This document shows positions 13,649 to 24,556 of a DNA stretch of 64,000 nt, in pieces (the stretch's first letter is position 1; each line of letters opens with the position of its first letter). Source of the stretch: Sesamum alatum (taxonomy: Eukaryota; Streptophyta; Magnoliopsida; Lamiales; Pedaliaceae); assembly GCA_034509735.1 (NCBI GenBank), contig JACGWO010000011.1, positions 26,954,979 to 27,018,978 of the forward strand, given 5' to 3'. Below the pieces are notes generated by a model. That model did not search any database. It saw nothing but the letters and a program-made list of their open reading frames with translations, and was not told the DNA's origin. A program made the position numbers and the translations under genes.

Positions 13649-13864
13649 TTACCGTCTTACTTCCTTCCCGCGTCCCTCTTGGGTGGGTGTTGAAGTTTGT
13701 ACTGGAGGTGGACTATTGTGATCCATGTACTCCTTCAGATATCCGCATTGGATCAGTTTCTTTATTTCGTTTTTCAAGTGGAAGCAATCTTCCGTGTTCT
13801 GGCCACGATCTTTAGGAAAAAGGCAATATTTGCTAGACTTTATCCTTTTGGGATCTTCTCTCAT
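13649..13864 (-). pseudogene. Gag remnant of Gypsy element 2
   Basis: An open frame of 71 residues with the typical plant Gypsy gag segment YCLFPKDRGQNTEDCFHLKN, then EIKKLIQCGYLKEYMD. In intact relatives this precedes a proline-rich linker and the protease. Here the frame ends in a proline/threonine-rich stretch and no protease follows. Confidence 0.75.
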
Positions 13865-14596
13865 TCGAAGGGGCCATTGAACTATTCCTTATGATCCCGC
13901 TTTTGTTAGAAAACAATCTAAATGATCCCACGAGCCTTTCATCCTGTCATATTTGTTGGAGTTTGGGATCTTGATTCCAGATTGGATAACTTCTGCTAGG
14001 ATATGAATAGCAATGGGGTTTCGTCTGGGAGGGGCCACGGCTAATGCTAGAGCCTGGTGGTCTTTTAACCCCTCTAGGTTGGGCTCCCTAGCAGCTGCTT
14101 GGTCCTCTCTCTGTGGCTCGTGCTCTCTTGGCGTTGCGTTTCTTGGGGATGGTGGGGGAAGTTCCTCTTCCTATAGGAAAGGCCTGCTTTCCACTTCCTC
14201 GTCGATGTGACCATCTTCTTGTAGACCTGTCGTCCTCTGTTTGTTATTCTGGGGGGCCAAGTGTGCTCCAGGGCCTCTACGAGGATAGTGAGAGGGTTTG
14301 CAGCGGTGCTGCAGCTCCGTTATACTAAGCAACTGCTCTCGATGCGACTTGTGTTGTGCCGTCTTCGATCATCTGTCAAAGGCCCTTGGGCGTGAGGTGG
14401 AGCATAGGGGGAGGAGGAGCTTGCTACTGCTCTCCCTGCTTTTCATTCCTTGATTGTGTGGTTATTAGACTTCTTCCTGGGGTGCGTGCTCGGAGATCCC
14501 ATCGAGCTCGCCTAAGCCTCGTTCTCGTTCCTCGCTCTTGACCTATTATTCATCCTCGAATGTCGAATAAATGTGTTCCCACAGACGACGCCATGT
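13865..14596 (-). other. Degenerate internal region of Gypsy element 2
   Basis: Less AT-rich sequence between the gag remnant and the 5' LTR, presumably leader and 5' gag. No continuous minus-strand frame is preserved, and the short plus-strand frames have no recognisable domain. Confidence 0.4.
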
Positions 14597-14955
14597 TGAT
14601 GTCGCTACAAAGCAAGATCGACTGTATTTATATTAAATGAGCGCGATTCAACACGCTTACACTACACTTGTTATAAGCGAGAACTCACCTCCCCCTAATG
14701 AGAGAATGAAAGGGATATTTATACTATTGGAAAAATGTGTTATTTAAGGTAGGTGGAGGTAAAGTACTATTTTTGCCCCTTACCTACCCCGATTACATGG
14801 TTGATTAGTTTGATGAGACTACTTTGGTAATTTGTCGCATTACGCTGATTTGACAGGTTTGACTTCGGACTTTCCTTGTGGAGTCATTCTTCTTGCCTTT
14901 CCTAGAGTGATTTATTTCCTCCCTTAATAAGATTTATTTCCTCCATCACGTACAT

Positions 14956-15547
14956 TTTGATTTATTTTTTTTTTTGGTACTATTTGATTGATTTATTTGT
15001 GGTACTTCTTACAAAATTTCGTAATATATGAGAGCATATATGTGTCACTTGAAATTTCACATATTTAATTTTCCAAAAGAAGATTAATTGAGAAAAGGAG
15101 TTCATGCAAAATTAAGGCCCACAATCAAAGGAAGAAGTCAATTTACATTTTTCAATATGGGCCAACAAAATCGGCCCAATACAAAAGACTAGCCTTTAGG
15201 CCCAACCCACCTGAGTCATGATATATATAGATAGATATAATAATAGGAAAAATCGAACAGTTCGCACACCACACGAGCTCCATAGAACAAACGACAATAA
15301 ATTCGCAAATTTCAGATAAACCTTACGCACACTTCTCTCACTCCTTACTTTCTCTCTCTATATTCTCTGCATTGCGGCTAGGGTTTCCCCAAACCCTACT
15401 TTCTATCTCCTTCTATCGTCCTCCTTCACCTTTTCTAGATCTGTTGATATTGTTTACCGTAACAATGAATAAAGCGCTAGATTGAGGGTTTTGCTCGTGA
15501 GTCATCTGAGAGCGAGGGGTTTGCTATTGGTGCTGTAGGGGGGAGAA
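14956..15547 (+). promoter_or_regulatory. Promoter and 5' UTR of the RGG-repeat gene
   Basis: GCCCA-type site II elements (AGGCCCAC at 15115, ATGGGCCA near 15158, CGGCCCAAT near 15172, AGGCCCAAC near 15198) lie upstream of a TATA-like tatatatag at 15222-15230. A telo-box AAACCCTA at 15391 and its inverted partner TAGGGTTT at about 15379 are in the probable 5' UTR. This combination is typical of plant ribosome- and translation-related promoters (established knowledge); its activity here is inferred. Confidence 0.6.
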
Positions 15548-18500
15548 ATGGCGACAGCGAACCCGTTTGATTTGCTGGGCGACGATGATGCCGAGGACCC
15601 GTCGCTTCTTATTGCTGCTCATCAGAAAACCGTAGCTCCATCGGCTAAGCCGGCGGCGGCGGCCGGAGCTAAGCAGCTGCCGTCGCAGAATAAGACGGCT
15701 TCTCAGCCTAGGCTCCCCTCCAAGCCTCTCCCCCCGGCTCAGGCTGGTTAGTTCTATATATTGTCTCGCGAAATCTTGGTGAAGAGAATAATGTATTTAT
15801 TTTAATAATGGATACTGCATTGGTGTATTCTTTTGGGTTTTGTTCCAATATTATGAGGATACGAGTGTGGTTGATGTTGCCGGAATCGTTTTATTGAAGC
15901 AAGAAGTGATTTTCTTGGTTTGAGTGGGAAATAAGTTCTATGTGAGCCGAACATGCAATTTTTAATAAATATTTCTCCTAATTTTTATTGACATTGAGTT
16001 TTCAATGCTGGTTAAAACGGTGATCCTTGGGGACCCAGCCATTCAGCTCGCCTTGTGTGTGTTTAGTTGCTTAGGTTCATCCAGGAATTTATAATACCTT
16101 TTGTTACATGTATTCATTGTGGTTTATATTTGCTATTATTCAGCATACCTTTCTCTACATGTATGACAGTGAAAGACAATCTTTTCCTGAAATAGTAGCT
16201 GTGTACAAACGTTTAGAATCTAATATCAGCTGTAGAATTACTTGTCTCTCATTAATTACTTGTGTAAAGCTTGCGGTCAAAAATCCTTTACAATAAATGT
16301 CGGTCCTTTTTTTACTTTATTTGCCAAGGGATGAAGATAGTATGTTTAGCATGCTTTCTTGACTGGTTTGCATTTAGGATTGGTTGTTGTGTAAGGGTTG
16401 GTTTAGTTAAAATCTATCTAAATAATCTAATGGAGCTACTTGTTTTACTTTATTTCTACAATGAGTTCCACTTTTCAGGAGGTTTGGCATAAATGGGATT
16501 GGATACATGCGTGTTCTTAGAATAAATGATACATGTAGCTTTTGGCGTAAACAGATTTGTCTTTTATAACTTGGAATTTACTGTATATCGGTTAAGGCTT
16601 CTACACGTGTCTTTGCTGCTTTTTAAGAAGTGATGATGAATCTATTTTGGACGAGTTATATGTCGGCTTTCACCTTGAATTATTGGAACCCATATCTGTC
16701 TGATATAACTGTTTACTTTGCGTGATTATTATTTATGATGAAATTAAGCGTGTCAACTATTTTGCTAGTTTTGCTTGTTGCTGTTATGGAGAATTATTAG
16801 AATTTACCTTTCCTAATGCTCACGATTGCATTTATATCTTCCAACTGGTTTATAAATGAATGCAACGAAAATGGCTATTATCAATTTGATTTGATTCCAT
16901 AACCATGGGTTCCATGTTCTACTCTTCATATCTTGACTGACTTTTTTCTTGTTTATTTGAGTAGTCAGAGAGGCAAAATCTGAATCTACACGAGGTGGCC
17001 GAGGCGGAGGACGCGGTTACGGCCGCGGCCGTGGCGGAGGTGCTGGTGGTGGGTCCTACAGGGACTCGACCCATAATGAAAATTCATATGGGAACAGGGA
17101 AATATCTGCTGGTCAAGGTGCACCTGATGAAGTTGATGGTGGAAAACCTTATGAAAGGCGTGGTGGCTATGGGGGACCTCGTGGGCCTTTCCGTGGTGGT
17201 CGCCGTGGTGGTTTCAGCAGAGGAGAATTCGGAGAAGATGATCGTGAACGTCCTCGTAGGGCTTTCGATCGCCGTAGTGGAACTGGGCAAGGGTACATAT
17301 TCTGTGTTTTCTAACATTCTTAGCGCTCACTTTACTGTTTTGATCTTTGTTTTGTTCCCAATACAAATTAAATTTATATGCAGAAATGAGATAAAACGGG
17401 AAGGAGCTGGCCGAGGGAACTGGGGAACTCAGACTGATGAGCTGGTTCAGTGAGTATTTCCTTGTTGCCTTCGGCCATTAGAATTTATTAATATGTTCAG
17501 TTTTATTGCATTCACCCTTCTGCTAACCTGCTAACCTGCTGTTTACTTAACTACATCTTCTTTCTATAGAGAGGCCGAGGGTGTTGGTGGTGAAGCTGAG
17601 AAAGGTTTGAATGCTGAGAAGCCCTCTGGAGAGGAGGATGCTGCAGCAGATGGAGACAATGAAGCTGCCAAAAATGAAGTTGGAGAGAAGGAACCTGAGG
17701 ATAAGGTAAAGGAAAAGATATGACATACATTTCATGTTAACTACACGTATTCTGATTGAATTCTTATCCCGACCTACAATTGCAGAATCGTGTTGCTCTT
17801 ATTTGCAAAATTTAATGCATTCTCGATATATGCTCTTATATTTTGATTAACGATCCTGACATAAGGTCTTTCGGCAAACATATATGATTTACCTTCTAAA
17901 CCCTAACTCTTTCATTTCCCCTTGGCTGCATAGCCAGCTATTAAGTGATTTTTTATGTGAAGTTGAATGTGGATTCCTTGTCTGGATTTATTGAATTACC
18001 TATTAATATATGAATTACCTGTCACTTCTGCAGCCATTATTCTGATTGTAAAGGTTATCTTTGTCTTAGAGTTGACATCCTGAGATAATTGTTCCATCAA
18101 ACTGTAGGAGATGACACTCGAAGAGTATGAGAAGGTTCTGGAAGAGAAAAGGAAGGCTCTGCAAGCTCTTAAAACTGAGCAAAGGAAGGTTGATGTGAAA
18201 GAGTTTGAGTCCATGCAGCCACTTTCAAACAAGAAAACTAATGATGATGTATTCATCAAATTGGTCAGTCCACTTGCCCTTCATACAGAATGAATTATGA
18301 TTGTCACTCTTCTCAAGTTTCTTTGTGGCCTGTGCTTCAAGATGTTGGATATGTTTAGCTAAAGCATTGTGTTTCTTAACCAAATGTTTCCTTTTTGCAG
18401 GGCTCTGAGAAGGATAAAAAGAAAGAGTTAGCTGAGAAAGAAGAGAGAGCCAAAAAGGTACCATTCATGTTTATCTACGCGATTGTACTCTTAGTTGAGA

Positions 18501-19134
18501 TGTATCCTGGCTGGATCTATATACACTCCATGCAGTCTCAAACTGGGCTGTGATTGTCCTTTTGAATCTGTTGAATATATTGATCCTGCAAGTGCTATTA
18601 GCACCCTCTGCCTTCTCCTTGTTCCCATCCACATTTTTGTGGCAGCCAATTTCAACTTTATTTTAAAAAAAAAAGTTATTAAAATTTTTATGTTTAGGAT
18701 TTACGATCCTAATGTCCAATCAGTTGTTAAGCATACCTTAAAATATTGGGAGACGACCCACAAACACCCTAATTTGCAAATATTTGCGTTATACAACCTG
18801 CCTTTCCTACCAGCTTTGCTAATACATCACAGTGGTATATAGTGGAGTTATTCGTTTTTCTTTGGAAGTGTGATTACGGGAAAGCGAGATAATTGAGGAC
18901 AGTCCAGCAGAACCTGACATCTTTTTTTTTCTTTGAATGGTTCAGGCTGTGAGCATCAATGAGTTCTTGAAGCCTGCTGAGGGCGAGAGGTACTACAATC
19001 CTGGTGGACGGGGCCGCGGCCGCGGCCGTGGTGGTTCTAGAGGAGGCTACAGTGGTGGAGGCAATGAAACAAGCAACGTTAAAGCACCTTCCATTGAAGA
19101 CCCTGGCCAGTTCCCTACCTTAGGCGGCAAATGA
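15548..19134 (+). CDS. RGG-repeat RNA-binding protein (HABP4/SERBP1/Stm1 family)
   Basis: Seven coding exons: 15548-15746, 16965-17292, 17384-17449, 17570-17705, 18108-18263, 18401-18457 and 18946-19134, giving 376 residues with all borders GT-AG and all phases consistent. The N-terminus (MATANPFDLLGDDDAED) is the Stm1-like motif. Residues ~75-90 and ~140-160 hold RGG/GRGRG boxes. The central HABP4/PAI-RBP1 region includes RRAFDRRSGTG, NWGTQTDEL and a Glu/Lys-rich helix (MTLEEYEKVLEEKRKALQAL). A second RGG block (GRGRGRGRGGSRGG) precedes the C-terminal GQFPTLGGK. Relatives bind mRNA and ribosomes, and plant members (RGGA-C) act in the cytoplasm and nucleus in stress responses. Intron 1 (1.2 kb) is the longest. 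The start is the first ATG after the leader and fits the family's N-terminus. I cannot tell which of the plant paralogues it is. Confidence 0.95.
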
Positions 19135-19960
19135 CATGTTTCCTCGTTCCACTCCTGCAATTTATCTCAGGTTTCTCACATGTTAGGCAGGAGTTAAAAC
19201 TGGAATAATATTCTCTATGGCGAAAGAGTTGATAAAAAGTTATGCTTAAATTGTATGTCGATGACCTTTCTTGTAGTATTTTCCCTATTTGTCATGCCGT
19301 GTTTTTTTAGTTTTCCTACAGTTAGAGGCATGTGAACCATTAATTTATGACTCTGTGATATTTTGATGATGCTCAGTTTTGTTCCTGAATATGAAAGACG
19401 AGTTTAGTTTAGTTCACAATTATTTTCCAGGAAACACGCATATTCTCTGCTTTAATCTTATGATGATTAAATTTTGTTATCGTATTTGTATTGATGGTGG
19501 TTCGGTAGGGAGAGACGATTACCCTCAAAACTATGTCGTTTAATGGAGGGTTTCTCAATCTGGACTTGCTGATTGGTCCATAAAACCATGAACTAAACTA
19601 GTCAGCTCAGCTCAAGGCGAGCCTCGTCTGACTAGGTTCGTCTCGTCTCGATTGGTTGGAGTAGATAAGGGCTACAGTTGATTATGAGTAGAGTAGTCAT
19701 AATGTGTTTTGTGTATGAATTTAGATGGAGATATGAGTAGAGTAGTCATAATGGCCGTGGGTGATGCCCCCATGTCAGCCTGGATGTTTAAGCATATTGG
19801 GTAATTATCTGATTATATGAGAAGATGAGTATGTGCAAATTATTCATTTTGTGGCATGTGATGTGTTCAGCCAGTCGAGTATAGGTTTTTGCCCTATATC
19901 TATATGATTTATAGGGACTTGTTCGAAGGATAGCTCCAATCATTGATAATGGCCTCAAAT
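19135..19960. other. 3' UTR and flank of the RGG gene
   Basis: The 3' UTR probably extends to about 19400-19450. A duplicated 19-base segment (gagtagagtagtcataatg) appears at about 19686 and 19735. Nothing else is recognised. Confidence 0.5.
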
Positions 19961-20270
19961 AGGACACGTTTGTTTGGTGGGAATGAAATGTTTGGATAGA
20001 GTAAGGTATTATTACTCAAGATTATGAGGAAATGTTTGGTGTGTTTACATATTATAAGTTTACAAAAATATACATGATGAAATAACTTCATAAACTACAT
20101 AATGTAAAGAATAATGATAATAATATTCAAAATATTTTTATTTGTAGACTCCAAAGGGAATGCAAACCAAGTATTATTATCATAATGTTTTATTTCTTGA
20201 ATTTAAAATTATCTAACCAAAAATGATAAGATACTCCATAAAAATGTCATTCCAGTCAAACAAACAGGAT
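19961..20270. mobile_element. Small hAT-like MITE
   Basis: Inverted ends AGGACACGTTTGTTTGGTGGG (left) and the complement of ATCCTGTTTGTTTGACTGG (right), with inner similarity GGAATGAAATG/GGAATGACAT. It is AT-rich inside with no coding capacity. The superfamily is inferred. Confidence 0.5.
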
Positions 20271-20284
20271 CACGAGATAACTTA

Positions 20285-20590
20285 CCTGGATGGGGTTAAT
20301 GGGTGATAAACAAGGCCGGGTTGGAGGTTTGGGTTGGCAATCTCCATGCATTTTGGGTTTAATGGGTGATCAACAAGGCCGGTCTGGAGGTTTGGGTTGG
20401 CGACCTCCATTGCATTTTGGAGGGGCGTATGCCTAAGGTAGCCCAAGCGATTGAACTAACGTCACAATTTGTGGTAGTGGGAACCTAAGGTCGGCCCAAG
20501 CGATCGAACTAATGTCACAATTTGTGGTATTGGGGGCCTAAGATCGGCCCAAGCGGTCGAACTAACGTCATAATTTATGGTAGTGTAGGC
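20285..20590 (+). repeat. Two adjacent short tandem duplications
   Basis: At 20293-20420, two copies of a ~63-base unit (TTAATGGGTGAT..AACAAGGCCGG..GGAGGTTTGGGTTGGC). At 20430-20585, three copies of a ~54-base unit (CCTAAG.TCGGCCCAAGCG.TCGAACTAACGTCACAATTTGTGGTAGTG). Copies differ by a few bases. Confidence 0.85.
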
Positions 20591-21309
20591 TTGCGTTCGC
20601 GTGCCTCCTGCTCTGGAAAAAAGAAGAAAGGTACCACGAGATATAATATCATAATTATCTCTCTATTTTTAAGCACACGTAGCGTTTTAGTACAAAAAGA
20701 GTTCACTCTATCTTTTTTTTTTTTTTTTGGTACTATTTGACATCTTTATTCTTATTTTCTTTATGAAAATTATTAGATTCATCGTTGATAATTACAATAT
20801 AGTCCTCAGCTTTTCTTCGTGTTTTCCTGGGGGGGCCAATAAGTCATCATCATATCATGGTATCGTTTAATGACAAGGGCGGGCCCACCACATCCACACC
20901 CCAACAAAAGTTCCAAGTTGTAATGAAACACGTAACGTCGTTAACCAATCCTAACCGACCCACCAAAGTTCGGGCAGCCCTGCCCCATACGTCTTGCCAA
21001 CTACATGGATGCTAGCATTTTTGGGATGTTTTATAAACAAAATAAGAGCATTTAATTCGAGAAAAAAAGAAAAAAAAAAATAGGCATTAAGTCTATTAGG
21101 GCGTGTTCGTTAGTCGTTTCAAATTTTTTATTGTTGATGGAAATAAATTTCGTGAATTTTACTAATAAATGGACTATTTGTTGAATCGAAATAAATATCA
21201 AACTGAATTTTCAAATTATATGGGATTTGGGTATAATTATATTAAATTGTAGGTAGGAGCGGAGTAAATATCTCTATATAGTAATTATACGACGTTTGTT
21301 ACTGAAATA
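20591..21309. other. AT-rich intergenic DNA
   Basis: Contains a T-run at about 20710-20728. A segment near 21105 (GGGCGTGTTCGTTAG) resembles the end of a hAT-like MITE, but I could not find its partner. No gene. Confidence 0.4.
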
Positions 21310-21975
21310 CTATAATTCATGGACACTTCAAAAAATTACTCAATGTAATTTTGGACACGTGTCGGATACGGACACGATTCGGACATGTGTCGGACACGCC
21401 TCAAACACGGCAAAAGCGTGTCCGAAAATATAAAATAAAAAAGAAAATAAAAGACACCGGACATGCTTGTTGGTGTGTCCGACACGTTTTGGAGGAGTGT
21501 CCGATACATTTTGAATTTTTTTTATAATTTTAAAAAAATTTGAATTGTATTTTTTTTAAAAAAAAATTTGGGCTAAATAAAAAAGAAAAAAAATAATTTA
21601 CTTCTCTCAAACTAAAAATTTTGGGATGAAATCACTAAAAAGATGGTCACAATAATTTAACTAATTATGTATATTTTAATATAAACCAAAATTGGGATGA
21701 TTAGAAATATTTTTATTGCGTACTTTTAATATAAACTAATTATGTATATTTTTTAAATCATGTATTTTGATTAAAAATTTAGATATAAGGCATGGTTATT
21801 TTATGTATTATCTTGATATTTTTTATATTGCATAAATTTTACGAAAAATTTAGAATATATATATATAAATTATATTATATATAGCCGTGACAGTATTGTA
21901 TCGTGTTCTAATTTTTTGAAATTTTTCGTGTCGTATTGTGTCTGTATCGTCGTGTCCGTATCCATACATCATAGC
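21310..21975. mobile_element. TIR element with GGACACG-rich ends
   Basis: Left end CTATAATTCATGGACAC followed by clustered GACACGTGTCGGA motifs; the right end CGTGTCCGTATCCATACATCATAG is its inverted counterpart. Related ends bound the 23929-24556 element. No transposase frame is visible. The superfamily is not determined. Confidence 0.55.
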
Positions 21976-22302
21976 TGAAACTTAGCCACCACACAACATA
22001 AAACTGATGGTATTCACTTGTATTCTAACATCATGTCGAATTCCATTACCAGATTGTACAAACCCTTGTTGAATTTGTTGAAATTAAGATTTAGTTCGTT
22101 ACTACATCATGAATTATATTCAAGCTCACATACTAATTTAATTAAATTGATAAATATGTCCAAAATAAATAAAAAAAAAATACGATACTATTATAAAAAG
22201 TAGATTATACACTCACATTCGTGTGTTCGTACTCACAACTTCTTAATTGTGAGGCCTCTATTTCACCACTCAAACAAGACTTCATTGGCAATTTGATGAT
22301 TA

Positions 22303-23349
22303 CCCTAGAAAAAGAATTAGTATTGGCTACATTTTTTATGTTTATGGTTAAACACTAATAATTATTATTAACTACGGTTAAATAAAAATTGATATAAAAA
22401 CTAGCTTTTCCATTATGAAAAACTTATTTGCCACAGACTCATGACCTACCCTCGGAAAAATCACAACCGACAATCATTGCGTGACCATGGTCAATGACTA
22501 TTTGTTACAACTATTTAGTATTAACTATGAAAATTAGTTATAATTATGTTATATTTCTTGTATTGTTAGTTAACTATCGTACTTTAAATAGTTTTTGGTA
22601 GTTATTTGCTACCTCTCAATATTTATTACAGAACAATTAAATCTCAATTAATGAAACTGTTCTTCCTCTTGACAATAAGGAGAGATCTTTTTTTCACAAA
22701 TTAAAGTAGTTATAAAGTGGGATGGGACAATCATGTCCAAACAATGCCTTAGCAATTGCTGTCAATCTAGGTTTTCATTGTCCATACAAATATACATAGG
22801 TGTCCAACTTTGAAAAGTTGTCCAAAGAGGTTTGGGTTCTAAAGTTTACCTTACCTGTAAAGGCAAAGAGATGAGTTGGACATCAAAAGTAGTTGTTCAC
22901 TTGGCTCTTTTGAGTTTGAGTTATTATCGGGAACGAGGTCTGTCTTAATTGGCGAAGTTAAAATCTTGTAATAATGATATCATGTATTCAAATTTTATCA
23001 ATATTTGTATATAGATCTATTTTAATAATAGTTATTGGTCTGATTACATAAATATCTTCTGTCTTTTTATAAAACTATAAGTACATTTAATCATGGTTAA
23101 TTGTTATAGTTAAAGATAAATAACTGTAGTGAATAGTTATTAACCACGGTTACGCAACAGTCGTTGACCGTAGCTTTTGCGAGTGTAGCTGAATATTTTA
23201 GTCATGACAAAAATAATTTTCATGCTGGGTATTTAGGTAATATAAGTTTTGACATCGATTTTATTTAATCATGATTAATGATAGCTGTTTACCACGATTT
23301 TATTCCATTGTCAATAAAAGTATAATCAATAATAGATTTTCTTCTAGTG
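22303..23349. mobile_element. Non-autonomous CACTA (En/Spm) element
   Basis: The right end on the minus strand begins CACTAGAAGAAAATC, the classic CACTA terminus. The left end is a decayed counterpart, CCCTAGAAAAAGAAT. Subterminal regions carry repeated TAACTACGGTTAA / TTAACCATGATTA motifs in both orientations, as expected for TNPA-type binding sites. There is no transposase. A 3-base target duplication is not evident. Confidence 0.65.
22917..23045 (+). repeat. SINE-like segment (tentative)
   Basis: Within the CACTA element, an A-box-like TTAATTGGCGAAGTT and a B-box-like GTATTCAAATTTTA in tRNA-like spacing, followed by T-rich sequence. Similar segments occur at 23725-23830, 26770-26890 and 28738-28840. 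This is a weak call. Confidence 0.25.
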
Positions 23350-23724
23350 ATCCGTGAGATTATAGTTGTAATTACATCTACAATACCCTCAATGTAAAGG
23401 CAAAAATTTATAAATACCCCCTGAATTAAAATACATTAACAGTCCCTCCAGACATATACTTGTAATTTATAGAGCATAAAGTATTTGTTTAATTAAATTT
23501 AATTTCAGAAAATATTGGTGTAATTTCTCCTAGCAAATTTATGTTCACCCTTTAGTAAGTATGCTTGAGTTAACAAGTACTAGGCCTCTTTTTATCACGC
23601 CATAAGTCATATTAATTAGGACATGATTTAGTAGCAGTCAAATAATCATATAATAAAAATTCATAATCTTATGTGATTCCTTCATATTATAAAAAGAAAT
23701 GAATAATCAAATGATAATGTATAT

Positions 23725-23835
23725 TTAGTTGGTGAAATCGAGACTACATGATTATAAAGTTATAGGTTCGAATTTAATTTTAGTTATGGATGCTTCTACC
23801 TTAATAGTAATTATTGATTAGTCCTAAATATTTAA
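23725..23835 (+). repeat. SINE-like segment (tentative)
   Basis: TAGTTGGTGAAATCGAG (A-box-like) and AGGTTCGAATTTAA (B-box-like) are about 35 bases apart, typical of tRNA-derived SINE heads. No target duplication was identified. Confidence 0.35.
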
Positions 23836-23928
23836 TTTTGATTATTGGTATATTGCTTGTTATAATCATTGATGATTGAAATTTTATAATCGATTCAATC
23901 AAAAGTGATAATGAATACAATTCGATTC

Positions 23929-24556
23929 TATGATGCATGGACACGAACACGATACGATATGAAAATTTATAAAAATTTTAAGTTACGACACAATATTGAC
24001 ATGACTAGATATAATATATATTTTATTTTATTTATATTCTCATAAAATTAAACCGTCAATATGAAAAGTATCAAAATATATAACACTAATGTCCCTTAAA
24101 TATTTTTTCTCAAAGCCCAAAGCTAAGAAGTGGCCCCCCATTGAGCAACCTTAGGCTGACCCTGCTATTCCATGAGTAAGGTATCAAGCTCATAACATGT
24201 TTATTTTTCCTAACATGGCAAACAAATAAACGAGCCCAGTTCAGCATATTTTTCCCTCCAACCAATAGTACTTAACGGCCACATACTATCATATGACCGA
24301 CGCCGTTAAAAACCAAACGAAAATGTGTATGAGAACAAAAAATATGAATTTTTGTAAGTTATGAGACCAAAAATATCAATATCGTAATGAATGAGACCAA
24401 AAGTAAAACAAGCCTAACTTATGGGATTAAAAAATTTATTTATCCTATATTTTCATACACACGAATGCTATATCCAACATGTATTATATATATGTTTATA
24501 TTCGATGCGTATCTAATACTGTGAAAAGTAATTTTTTGACGTGTCCGTGCATCATA
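23929..24556. mobile_element. TIR element, relative of 21310-21975
   Basis: Ends TATGATGCATGGACACG (left) and CGTGTCCGTGCATCATA (right) are perfect inverted repeats over 17 bases. It includes one arm (about 24340-24430) of the 'GGGACCAAAA..GTAAGTTATGAGACC' repeat seen in the 50198-50936 element. Confidence 0.65.

Larger units (their letters stand above)
11968..14948 (-). mobile_element. Gypsy-type element 2, largely non-coding
   Basis: Minus-strand element. The 5' LTR is 14597-14948 (TGATGGAGG..ACATCA). It is followed, on the minus strand, by TGGCGTCGTCTGTGGGAAC, a sequence commonly found right after Gypsy LTRs. The 3' LTR, about 11968-12280, shares the last ~150 bases with the 5' LTR but has a different start. 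A near-matching 5-base target duplication (cgtat/cgtac) flanks it. The inside has a short gag remnant and two blocks of tandem repeats in place of pol. Confidence 0.65.
3567..14955 (+). mobile_element. Decayed Gypsy (Ty3) LTR retrotransposon 1, carrying nested insertions
   Basis: The two LTRs (about 3567-4077 and 11480-11962, probably ending at 14950-14955 after an insertion) share long collinear stretches such as GAAATGTGCTTTTAA/GAAATGCACTTTTAA and the GGTGGTCGTTGGGTTTTTTCC block. A primer-binding-site-like TGGCATCAGGGC follows the 5' LTR at 4080, and a purine tract (GAGGGGGGAAA) precedes the 3' LTR. Internal remnants run in the order gag, protease, reverse transcriptase, RNase H and a chromodomain-like tail. 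All are broken by stops and frameshifts, and most of the integrase is missing. Inserted into it are a Mutator-like element (4960-7756), an LTR-like segment (about 7790-8445), a hAT element (8624-9426) and Gypsy element 2 (11968-14948). It is non-autonomous and old. Confidence 0.85.

Noticed and set aside
16995..17453. 152-residue frame in the RGG gene region
   Set aside because: It is out of frame with the spliced coding sequence and runs through a donor site. The exon 2 frame (REAKSESTRGGRG..) is the real one.
15548..19134. Transposon origin for the RGG repeats
   Set aside because: The GGC/CGT-rich stretches are codons for RGG boxes within well-spliced exons.
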